Shown here one piece after another: positions 17,730-29,137 of a DNA stretch of 64,000 nt (positions are counted from its first letter, which is position 1; every line of letters starts with the position of its first letter). Source of the stretch: Polyangium jinanense (lineage in GTDB: Bacteria > Myxococcota > Polyangia > Polyangiales > Polyangiaceae). The translations under genes were made by a program, and so were the position numbers. The DNA lies in contig NZ_JAGTJJ010000001.1 in NCBI RefSeq assembly GCF_028435365.1, positions 992,001-1,056,000 of the forward strand. The letters run 5' to 3'. The notes beneath the pieces were generated by a model, which saw only the letters and a list, made by a program, of their open reading frames with translations, was not told the origin of the DNA and did not search any database.

Positions 17730-18670
17730 AGGAAATCACGCTCGTTGAAGACGAGCGCAGCCACGGCCAAAAGCCCCATCGACCAGCCGAGCGACGTGAG
17801 CGAAGCCATGCCGAGGTACGAAGATAACTTCACATCGATCGCCGCGCCCACGAGCAGCGGCCGCGGCGGCACGAAGATTTGCAGGTTCGGTACGATCTTC
17901 GAAAGCACGACACCCATGTCGTGAATTTGTTGTCCGAATTGTTTCACCGGCAGTCGCGAAAGGCTGTCGGCCTGCCGGCCCACGATCCACACGCCGAGCG
18001 TCAAAAGCGCCGAAAGGAACGGCGTGGAGAACGAGGCGAAGAGCGTGGCCGCCGCGGCAACGATGGCGATCTCGAGGAGCGTGAGCACGCTCGACGCGAG
18101 CACGACGCGCCGCTCGTCCGGCGCGACGCCCGAGAGGACCACGCCGAGCACGAGCATGCCCGCGGCCCACGGGATCACGCCGTAGGTGCGCATCGACGGG
18201 ATCCGCCAGCCGACGAGGCCCATGAGCACGAGCCAGCCGAGCCCGCCGCCTGCGATGCGAGAGAGGTGCGCGGCCGAGTCGCCCGCGCCGAGGCCCGCGC
18301 TGAGCAGGAGCACGAGGCCCGCGTCGGCCATGACGAAGACCACGATCGTGAGCAGCGTGCCGAGGTACTTGCCGACGAGGTACTCGCTGCGGCGGATCGG
18401 TCGGGCCAGGATCGGAAAGAGCGTCTTCTGTTCGAGCTCGCGGTAGAGCGAGGTCGCGCCGATGACGATCGCCACGAGCAAGCTGAAGATCGAGATCGAC
18501 GCCGCGCCGAGGTCACTCACGACGCGCGGCGCGTTCTTCAGCGTGAAGGCGCCGACCACGAGCGAGTAGAGCGACACGAAGAAGGCCACGACCGCGAGCC
18601 CGAGCAAGATGCGCGCGCGCACCGCCTCGCGGTACGTGTTCAGGGCGATGACGCCGATCCGGCCGAACAT
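17726..18670 (-). CDS. ABC-2 type transporter permease
   Basis: 314 aa from ATG 18670. Six hydrophobic segments are visible, with the ABC-2 permease signature region Y-R-E-L-E-Q-K-T-L-F-P-I-L-A-R-P near residue 80, seen in permeases of the NatB/gliding-motility type. It forms the membrane channel of an ABC exporter; an ATP-binding subunit is not in the immediate neighbourhood. It is coupled by ATGA overlap to the downstream membrane protein and starts 37 bp after the upstream hypothetical gene. Confidence 0.8.
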   Translation of the reverse strand: MFGRIGVIALNTYREAVRARILLGLAVVAFFVSLYSLVVGAFTLKNAPRVVSDLGAASISIFSLLVAIVIGATSLYRELEQKTLFPILARPIRRSEYLVGKYLGTLLTIVVFVMADAGLVLLLSAGLGAGDSAAHLSRIAGGGLGWLVLMGLVGWRIPSMRTYGVIPWAAGMLVLGVVLSGVAPDERRVVLASSVLTLLEIAIVAAAATLFASFSTPFLSALLTLGVWIVGRQADSLSRLPVKQFGQQIHDMGVVLSKIVPNLQIFVPPRPLLVGAAIDVKLSSYLGMASLTSLGWSMGLLAVAALVFNERDFL

Positions 18671-18707
18671 GGCGCGGAACGTATCACGAAGCGATCGGTC
18701 GTTCCTG

Positions 18708-19274
18708 TCAGACCTTGCGCACGCAGCCGCCGCCCACGTCGAGGAAGCGACCACGCCGCAGAGCCGACTCGAGCGCAGCGTCGAGGCCCGTCAAGATCGA
18801 GCCGCCGCGCTGCAAACGCGCAAACGAGAGACCCGTGTTCGACGCCGCCCAGTACGCGGCGAAGCGCAAGGCCGCGTCACGATCGGTCGGCTCGCGGTCG
18901 AGCGCGTTCATCAGGCAGAGCGTCCAATCCTCGGACGAATAGTCCTTCGCGTCGGTACGAATGGCGCGGATCTGGCCGCGCTTCGGCCGATCGAAGCGGC
19001 CCGCGCGCAGGCCGTTGTCGATCGCTCGCTCCACGGCGATGCGCGCTTTGGCCTTCTTCGCTTCGTCCTCCTCGTCGGCGAGGCCGAGCAGCACGAGCGC
19101 GTCGAGCGCTTGCCCGATCGCATCGTCCCTGTCGAGCGCGCCCTTGCCGAACAGGATCTCGAAGACCCAATCGACCTGCGCGTCGCGGCTGGCCTGCACA
19201 AAGCCCGGCTCGCCGTGGTTTTCCGATTCCACCCGAAGAGAGGTCGACCGTCGGCGATTTCGAGGAGGTGTCAT
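18708..19274 (-). CDS. Hypothetical protein upstream of ABC permease
   Basis: 188 aa from ATG 19274, an internal start chosen because the upstream 28 codons look non-coding; a longer form from 19358 is possible. Soluble, helical and charged, without signal peptide. It contains W-V-F-E-I-L-F-G-K-G and D-W-T-L-C-L-M-N-A-L-D-R-E. No family recognised. The short gap to the permease gene suggests one operon. Confidence 0.5.
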   Translation of the reverse strand: MTPPRNRRRSTSLRVESENHGEPGFVQASRDAQVDWVFEILFGKGALDRDDAIGQALDALVLLGLADEEDEAKKAKARIAVERAIDNGLRAGRFDRPKRGQIRAIRTDAKDYSSEDWTLCLMNALDREPTDRDAALRFAAYWAASNTGLSFARLQRGGSILTGLDAALESALRRGRFLDVGGGCVRKV

Positions 19275-19456
19275 CTTGCCCGTTCCAGCCCCGGATCGAG
19301 GCCGAGCGAGCGGCGTATGTACTTCCATGTGGGCGCGCCGTCGAGCCCCCACGTGCATCCCTCGAAAAAGCTTTCCTTCGTGTGGTTGCGTGATGTGGGC
19401 AATATTTCACGGGTTCGGCGTGGCTTGCTACCCGACCCGGACGCGCGCCCAGGCGA

Positions 19457-20392
19457 ATGGTTTCGCTCGACGTCGCCCGGCTCGTTACTACCCTCCGGCC
19501 CGTGGTCGTCACCGGTGGTCTGGGTCAGGGGCGTTCGCAGTCGTTTCCGTTCCCTACGCGCTTCGCCGCGCTCCGGCGTGGGAGCGTCGCTTACTTCGAC
19601 GCGGGAGAGGGTGAAAGCGTGGTGTTCGTCCACGGACTCGTGGGTGATTTCACGCACTTCGAGCATGTCGTGAAGCCCTTCGCCGGGCGATTTCGCCTCG
19701 CTGGGCTCGATCTTCCGGGCTGCGGGCTCTCGTACAAACCGACGACGCGGAACACGATCGCCGGTTACGCCGACACGCTCCTGGAATGGCTGGATGAGCG
19801 TGGGATGCGCCGGGTGACGCTCGTCGGGCACTCGGCCGGGGGGCAGGTCGTGGCGGAGGCGGCGCTCCGTGCGCCCGATCGGGTCGAGCGGCTCGTGCTC
19901 ATCGGCTCGGCGGGGATGCGCAGGTACCCGCCGTTCACCCCGTGGCTCGCCGAGACGCTGCTTCAGCCGTGGCTCCTGTCGCGCACGCTCGACCGCTTGG
20001 CGATGCCGATGCTCGACCATGTGTTCGTCGCTCGAAACGAGTATACCGAGAAATTCGTGAAAGATTCCCTCGACCGGCCCATTCACCCGACGATGGATGA
20101 AATGGCGAAGGTATTTCACGACCTGGCGAAGGATCTGGTGTCCCCGACGATCCTGGAGAATGCGCATCGCTTCGGCATGCCAGTCCTGGTCGTATGGGGA
20201 GAACGAGATCGGTTGATTCCGCGGGAAAGCGCGGCGGAGGTGGCGGCCAAGCTACCCAGGGTTATAATGAGAGTCATTCCTGGGTGCGGCCACTTGCCCA
20301 TGATCGAGTGCCCGGACGAGGTCGTCCGGACGATCGAGGGATTCTTTGGTTCCGTGATCGTGCCCGAGGTGACCAGGACGATCCTCGCATGA
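19457..20392 (+). CDS. Alpha/beta-hydrolase
   Basis: 311 aa. Classical alpha/beta-hydrolase: oxyanion-side V-F-V-H-G at ~57-61, nucleophile elbow G-H-S-A-G-G at ~123-128, acid in G-E-R-D near 250 and His in G-C-G-H near 278, so the Ser-Asp-His triad is complete. It is probably an esterase or lipase acting on a lipid. The stop overlaps the start of the acyltransferase gene (ATGA), which supports a joint role in lipid turnover or modification. The N-terminal 30 residues are unusual for the family, and the true start may be later. Confidence 0.8.
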   Translation: MVSLDVARLVTTLRPVVVTGGLGQGRSQSFPFPTRFAALRRGSVAYFDAGEGESVVFVHGLVGDFTHFEHVVKPFAGRFRLAGLDLPGCGLSYKPTTRNTIAGYADTLLEWLDERGMRRVTLVGHSAGGQVVAEAALRAPDRVERLVLIGSAGMRRYPPFTPWLAETLLQPWLLSRTLDRLAMPMLDHVFVARNEYTEKFVKDSLDRPIHPTMDEMAKVFHDLAKDLVSPTILENAHRFGMPVLVVWGERDRLIPRESAAEVAAKLPRVIMRVIPGCGHLPMIECPDEVVRTIEGFFGSVIVPEVTRTILA

Positions 20393-21267
20393 AATTCGAA
20401 GCCGCGCAGCATTCGAGCGCGTCCCGCAGTCCACGAAAATACGGCCATACCGTTCCCGAGATCCGGACCGAGGTCGTCCGGCGCTCGCACCGCATCATCT
20501 CGCGGATCGTGAAATCGTATTTCCGTAGCGAGATTCGAGGCGCCGAGCGACTCCCGTCGTCCCAAACGATCATCGTCTCCCATCACGACGGCGGCGTGCT
20601 GCCGATCAATGGTCTCTGCCTCGGGGTCCACTGGTACGACCATTTCGGATTCGACCGTCCCCTCTACGTCCTCACGCACGATCTCCTGCACAGCCTGTGG
20701 GATCCGTTCTCCAAGCTGCTCGCGGATTCGGGGCTGCTCCGCGCCGATCGCAACGCCATGGACGCCGTGCTCGAGCGCGGGCAATCCGTCCTGATTTTTC
20801 CCGGCGCCGCCCGCGAGTCGTTCCGCCCCTTCTGGCACCGCGCGAACATCGACCTCGGCGGCCGCAAAGGCTTTATCGCGCAGGCAATCCGCTGGAACCT
20901 GCCCATCACGCCCGTGGTCTCCGCCGGCTCCCACGAAACCGTCGTCGTCCTCTCCGGCGGCCACGAGTTCGCCAAGGCGATCGGAATCCCGAAGATCGTG
21001 CGCTCCGCCGACATCTGGCCGGTCCTCGCGGGGCTGCCCTGGGGCATCTGGGCGCTGCCGTTCCTGCCGCAAATCCCGCTGCCCGCGAAAATCACGACCG
21101 AGGTCCTGCCCCCGATCCACCTCTCCGAGGCGCTCGGGAGGGACCTCGCGCCGCACCACGCCTCCGATCCGGAGATCGTGCAGGCCGGCTTCGACCTCGT
21201 CGTCGGCCGCATGCGCAAGCGCCTCGGCGAGCTCTACGACGAGCGCAAGTACCCCGTCATCGGCTGA
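20389..21267 (+). CDS. PlsC-like lysophospholipid acyltransferase
   Basis: 292 aa, ATG overlapping the preceding stop. The acyltransferase (glycerol-3-phosphate/1-acylglycerol-3-phosphate) fold is shown by S-H-H-D-G-G-V-L-P at ~64-72, a variant of the H(X)4D catalytic motif, by F-P-G-A-A-R-E-S near 133, and by P-I-T-P-V-V near 166. It is closest in style to the diacylglycerol-acyltransferase-like group often found with hydrolases. The catalytic variant keeps His but has D directly after it, so the exact acceptor is uncertain. It probably works at the inner membrane together with the hydrolase. Confidence 0.75.
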   Translation: MKFEAAQHSSASRSPRKYGHTVPEIRTEVVRRSHRIISRIVKSYFRSEIRGAERLPSSQTIIVSHHDGGVLPINGLCLGVHWYDHFGFDRPLYVLTHDLLHSLWDPFSKLLADSGLLRADRNAMDAVLERGQSVLIFPGAARESFRPFWHRANIDLGGRKGFIAQAIRWNLPITPVVSAGSHETVVVLSGGHEFAKAIGIPKIVRSADIWPVLAGLPWGIWALPFLPQIPLPAKITTEVLPPIHLSEALGRDLAPHHASDPEIVQAGFDLVVGRMRKRLGELYDERKYPVIG

Positions 21268-21272
21268 GCCGT

Positions 21273-21833
21273 TCAGCGCTTGCGCGGCGAGACCCACTCG
21301 CGCCGGAGCAGGCCGTAGATGCACTGATCCACGCGGCGTCCGTGGATCATGAAATGCTCGCGCAGCGTGCCCTCGTGCACGAAGCCGAGCTTCTCCGCGA
21401 GCCTGCGCGAGGGCCGGTTCGGTTCGCTGATGTACGCGTAGAGCCGCGCGAGGTCGGTCTGCTCGAAGACGCGATCGATGAGCGCCGCCACCGCGTGCGT
21501 GGCGATGCCTCGGCGATGGTGGGCCTGCGCGACGTGGTAGCTGAGCTCGGCGTGGCCGAGGCGGAAGCTCGGCCGCAGGATCGAGACGATCCCCACGCAC
21601 TCCTCCTGCCACTGCACGATCCAGCGGTGCTCCTGCTTCTCCGGGTCCGAGAGGTCCGGCGTCGACGCGACGAGCCTTCGGCGCAGCGCGTCGACCGACC
21701 AGGGCTCGATCGGCATGTGCCTTTGGGCGTGCGCCTCGCTCCGCCAGCCGAACCAGAGGTGCGCATGCGCAGCACGAGGCGGCACGAGCAGGACCTGGGA
21801 AGGACGCGGGACCGCAGAGAAGGCCATCGTCAT
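21273..21833 (-). CDS. GNAT family N-acetyltransferase (RimJ/RimL-like)
   Basis: 186 aa from ATG 21833. The acetyl-CoA-binding motif is visible as H-H-R-R-G-I-A-T-H-A (Q/R-x-x-G-x-A type) near residue 107, preceded by the beta-strand L-S-Y-H-V and followed by R-L-Y-A-Y-I and S-R-R-L-A-E-K-L-G-F near 145, diagnostic of the RimJ/RimL group that acetylates protein N-termini or small amines. Convergent with the acyltransferase gene, 5 nt apart. Confidence 0.85.
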   Translation of the reverse strand: MTMAFSAVPRPSQVLLVPPRAAHAHLWFGWRSEAHAQRHMPIEPWSVDALRRRLVASTPDLSDPEKQEHRWIVQWQEECVGIVSILRPSFRLGHAELSYHVAQAHHRRGIATHAVAALIDRVFEQTDLARLYAYISEPNRPSRRLAEKLGFVHEGTLREHFMIHGRRVDQCIYGLLRREWVSPRKR

Positions 21834-22000
21834 CGCACAGCAGAAAACGCGGGGGCAGTCCGCGAGGGTCGCGATGCTAAGGGCAGTCGTCCCCTCGCGC
21901 AATGGATGCAGGTAGGGTGCGCGACGATCCTTCTCGAATCCCAGGTTTCACGGTATCTCTCGGGGTCGTTCGAATCCTTCGAAAACCCGGGAGCTTAACC

Positions 22001-23185
22001 ATGTTCAGCCGCGTTCGGCCTCGTCGCACATTGCGTCTCTCCATCGTCGCCTCCACCGCCATGGCAGGCGGCGCGCTCACCCTGCTCGGTGCGTCGCTCT
22101 TCGGATGCGGAACCGATACGTCGGACGTGTTCCAGACCGGCGGCGGGAGCGCCGGCGCAGGAAACACCACGAACGCGGGACCCGGCGGCTCCGGCGGGCA
22201 AGGCGGCGGCGGGCAAGGCGGCGGCGGGGGCGGGCAAGGTGGCGCAGGCGCCGGGATGAGCGGGTCCGAGGACTGCCTCGACGGCGCGGACAACGACGGC
22301 GACGGCGATGTCGACTGCGCAGATGCCGATTGCACGGAAGGTTTTACCTGCGTGGACGAGGCACCGGCGGGGTGGTCGTACACGTGGACCGCAGAAGGGG
22401 ACGCGACACCCACGTCCTGCGAACCCGGCTTCCAGCCCGAGGAGCTCTTCAGGGATCCCGCGGGCGCGGCCGAGTGTTCGGCGTGTACGTGCGGCGATCT
22501 GCAAGGCGCGGCGTGCTCGACCCCGGGCCTGCAGTGTCATACGAACTCGAACAATTGCTTCGGCGGCGGCGAGAGCTGGTCGGGCGCGTTCCAGAACGGC
22601 GCCTGCGCCAAGCCGACGAACCTGCTCGGCTTCGCCATCAGCCTCTCGTGCCGGCTGAACGGGACGGCGATGGTGACCTCGCCCGGGAGCTGTCCGCCCT
22701 CGGTGAGCGATTTCCAGAACAAGGAGCCCTTCGCCGGCAAGATCACGGCGTGCGACGCCAAGACCTCGAACGGTGGCTGCGGCGCCGGCTCGGCGTGCGC
22801 GCCGAAGCCCGCCGCGGACACGGAGAGCCTCTGCCTCCGGCAGGAGGGCGAGCACGCGTGCCCCAACGGCTTCACGCAGGTCGTGAGTTACAAGAGCGCC
22901 ACGGACACGCGCGCGTGCAGCGCATGCGCGTGCGAGTCCGACACGACGTGCACGGGCGGGCAGTACGTCTTTTATGATCTCGACATGTGCGTGGCCGAGG
23001 GCGCCAGCACCGCCCGGATCGCGGTCGACAGCAACACGTGCAGGAACGTGAGCGGGCAGCTCGACTCGAACTCGTGGTCGATCGAGCAAGTCCCTGCCAT
23101 GCCGAGCGGCTCGTGCACCCCGACGGGCGGCGCGCCGACAGGCGAGGTCACGCCCGAAGGCGCGGTGACCTTCTGCTGCAAGTGA
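22001..23185 (+). CDS. Secreted Cys-rich lipoprotein, myxobacterial type
   Basis: 394 aa from ATG 22001. The N-terminal signal ends in a lipobox at L-F-G-C (Cys36). A long Gly/Gln-rich linker follows (~45-85), then a D-N-D-G-D-G-D-V-D-C calcium-binding-like element and a domain with ~25 Cys. The C-terminal part shares a Cys pattern and the ending G-E-V...C-C with the lipoprotein at 37.6-38.7 kb, so the two are paralogues. It is probably surface exposed and disulfide-rich. Function unknown. A strong terminator follows. Confidence 0.7.
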   Translation: MFSRVRPRRTLRLSIVASTAMAGGALTLLGASLFGCGTDTSDVFQTGGGSAGAGNTTNAGPGGSGGQGGGGQGGGGGGQGGAGAGMSGSEDCLDGADNDGDGDVDCADADCTEGFTCVDEAPAGWSYTWTAEGDATPTSCEPGFQPEELFRDPAGAAECSACTCGDLQGAACSTPGLQCHTNSNNCFGGGESWSGAFQNGACAKPTNLLGFAISLSCRLNGTAMVTSPGSCPPSVSDFQNKEPFAGKITACDAKTSNGGCGAGSACAPKPAADTESLCLRQEGEHACPNGFTQVVSYKSATDTRACSACACESDTTCTGGQYVFYDLDMCVAEGASTARIAVDSNTCRNVSGQLDSNSWSIEQVPAMPSGSCTPTGGAPTGEVTPEGAVTFCCK

Positions 23186-23217
23186 GCTCAGGTTTGGAGA
23201 GATGAACGAGGGGAAGG

Positions 23218-23246
23218 AGGGGCTCGGCGCGGAAGGCCGAGCCCCT
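23218..23246. terminator. Strong hairpin terminator between convergent genes
   Basis: Perfect 11-bp stem (AGGGGCTCGGC paired with GCCGAGCCCCT), 7-nt loop, followed on the plus strand by TTGTT. It lies 33 bp after the Cys-rich lipoprotein gene and just before the 3' end of the convergent repeat-protein gene, so it can serve both. Confidence 0.75.
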
Positions 23247-23257
23247 TGTTCATGGCC

Positions 23258-27175
<3,918 letters not shown>

Positions 27176-27385
27176 GCGTCCTCTCCAAGCAATCGGATGC
27201 AACCCCCGTTTATCATCAAGTTCCGTACCAGCAGTCAATCCGCGCGTCATCCCGGCAAGAAGCGCGATCCTGCTGCATGAAGAAGAATTCATCTCGATGC
27301 CTACAGGCATCAATCACGTGCGGCTCGTGGTCCTCACCCCTTGCGGACGCGTTATGCTGAGCGCGAGCACAGTCGCTCTCGCACC

Positions 27386-28009
27386 ATGCACATCGAACTC
27401 ATCATCGTTCGCCACGGTCAGTCGGAGGGAAACCGGGATCGTGTCTTCACGGGGCACGGCCCCTCACCGCTCACCGACCGCGGGCGCCGCGAAGCCGAGG
27501 CCGTGGCCCGGCGGATCACGGAGAAGCCAGTCACCGCGATCTTCGCGAGTGATCTGCCGCGGGCCCTGGAAACGGCGGCGCCCCTCGTCGAAAAATCAGG
27601 CGTTCCGCTCGTCGCGGACCCGGCTCTACGTGAGCGCAATTTCGGCGATCTGACCGGCACGTCGTTCGCCGACATCGAGGCGCGCCATCCCGACGTGTGG
27701 CGGGCGCTGCTCGCGCGCGACCCGCTCTTCCGCCCCCCGGGCGGCGAGTCGAACGCCGATTGCCGGGCCCGGATCTCAGGCTTCGTCGAGGGCCTCTTCG
27801 CCCGCGGCGTCGAGGGCCGGATCGTGCTCGTCAGCCACGGCGTGGCGATCAACCAGCTCCTCTACCACCTGCTCGGCGTGCCGGCTTCGCAGCCGCCACC
27901 GGTCGTCTTCCGCGTGGACAACTGCTCGGTCCAGCGCGTCGAGCGCCACGAGGACACCGTGCGCATCCTCTGCATCAACGACCGCAGCCACCTCGAAGGT
28001 TTGACCTGA
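27386..28009 (+). CDS. Histidine phosphatase (phosphoglycerate mutase family)
   Basis: 207 aa from ATG 27386. The catalytic R-H-G motif is at residues 9-11, followed by S-E-G-N. A-S-D-L-P-R-A-L-E-T-A near 50 and the acid region R-E-R-N-F-G-D-L-T-G are typical, and the second catalytic His is in V-S-H-G-V near 150. All four phosphate-pocket residues (two His, two Arg) appear present. It acts on a small phosphorylated metabolite; the substrate is not deducible. The gene ends 9 bp before a strong terminator hairpin shared with the convergent gene. Confidence 0.9.
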   Translation: MHIELIIVRHGQSEGNRDRVFTGHGPSPLTDRGRREAEAVARRITEKPVTAIFASDLPRALETAAPLVEKSGVPLVADPALRERNFGDLTGTSFADIEARHPDVWRALLARDPLFRPPGGESNADCRARISGFVEGLFARGVEGRIVLVSHGVAINQLLYHLLGVPASQPPPVVFRVDNCSVQRVERHEDTVRILCINDRSHLEGLT

Positions 28010-28018
28010 AACGAGCGC

Positions 28019-28050
28019 GGGCCCCCGGACGAACACACGTCCGGAGGCCC
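28019..28050. terminator. Bidirectional terminator hairpin
   Basis: Stem of 12 pairs with one mismatch (GGGCC, then CCGGACG paired with CGTCCGG and GGCCC) and loop AACACA, located between two convergent genes. There is no long T tract, as is common in high-GC genomes. Confidence 0.7.
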
Positions 28051-28073
28051 GCCGTTCGTTCACGCGGATCGCG

Positions 28074-28709
28074 TCAGCACTTGCGCCAGGCGATGCCGTA
28101 CGTCTGCCGCACGACGAGGCTCACCGAGTCGACGGTCATGAGGCCGCTGCCCGAGCGGTTCGCGAGCGTCGAGACGGCCGCCTGCGTGCTGATGTTGAGC
28201 GGACGGCTCGCGCCGCACGGCGACCACACCACGGCCTCGAGGGTGAGGTCGTCGCGGCGGAAGTAGTTTTCCGAGAAGGGACCGACGAGCTTGGTGCGGA
28301 AGGTGCGCCCGAAGCCGCCGGTGAAGTAGTAACTCGACGTCTGCGTGCCGACGACGGCCGCCCCGAGTTCGGCGAAGCCGCGGTAGTCGGCCGAGACGAG
28401 CGAGTAGCTGTAGCCCTGCGGGAAGGCCATATCGACCGTGAGCTGGCAGAACTTGCGCGCCTCGCTCGGCAGTCCGAGCGGGCTCGCCTCGGCGGTGAAG
28501 GCCCCGAAGATGAGCTCGAGGGCCTTGCGGTCCTCGGAGAGGGTGCCGGCGACCGAGCTCTGCGGGCAGCCGGTTCCGTTGTACACGAGCCCGCGGATCT
28601 CGACGCCCTCGGGCGGCTCGACGAGCTCGTAAGGCTCTGCGTTGGCCTGCTGCGAGATGCCGAGGACGGTCGAACCGGCCGCGACGAACGCAACGAGCAG
28701 CTTCTTCAT
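28074..28709 (-). CDS. DUF4360 family secreted protein
   Basis: 211 aa from ATG 28709. Signal peptide 1-24 (Q-A-N-A). The mature sequence follows DUF4360: G-T-G-C-P-Q-S-S-V near 46, L-E-L-I-F near 65, A-R-K-F-C-Q-L near 85, Y-S-Y-S-L-V-S-A-D-Y-R-G, and a pair of C-terminal Cys. DUF4360 proteins are small secreted beta-rich proteins of fungi and myxobacteria with unknown role. The Cys residues probably form disulfides. Confidence 0.82.
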   Translation of the reverse strand: MKKLLVAFVAAGSTVLGISQQANAEPYELVEPPEGVEIRGLVYNGTGCPQSSVAGTLSEDRKALELIFGAFTAEASPLGLPSEARKFCQLTVDMAFPQGYSYSLVSADYRGFAELGAAVVGTQTSSYYFTGGFGRTFRTKLVGPFSENYFRRDDLTLEAVVWSPCGASRPLNISTQAAVSTLANRSGSGLMTVDSVSLVVRQTYGIAWRKC

Positions 28710-28930
28710 GATGATGTCCCCCCAGATCGCTCGCGGGAGTTCGGCCCGCGGCGGTGTATGGGCACGACGAAGGCGCAGGGGTCCGCCCAGACCGCCCCCT
28801 CCGTGCCGTCCGATCGCGAACCTGAGGAGCCGAGCAGGCGGTCGCAAGCCTCGGACGGCGCTCTTCGCGCGCTTCCTTTCCCGCGTTTTCGAACGCGCCA
28901 GCGTGCGCCCGAGTAAGGAGCGCGCGGAAA

Positions 28931-28967
28931 ACGAAAAACGCCGTGTTCCAGCTCGGGAACACGGCGT
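28931..28967 (-). terminator. Terminator downstream of tRNA-Ala
   Basis: Perfect 14-bp stem (AAACGCCGTGTTCC with its complement), 6-nt loop. On the minus strand the stem is followed by a T-rich run (A5 on the plus strand at 28932-28936). It lies 23 bp past the 3' end of the minus-strand tRNA gene, giving a classic rho-independent terminator. Confidence 0.85.
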
Positions 28968-28990
28968 TTGATCTCGCTGCGGGTTTTTCT

Positions 28991-29066
<76 letters not shown>

Positions 29067-29137
29067 GTCAGCGACTCGCGGGACTCTACTGATTGAGCTT
29101 CGCGAGTCAAGACGAAAGTTTTGTTTCGGCGGTTCGG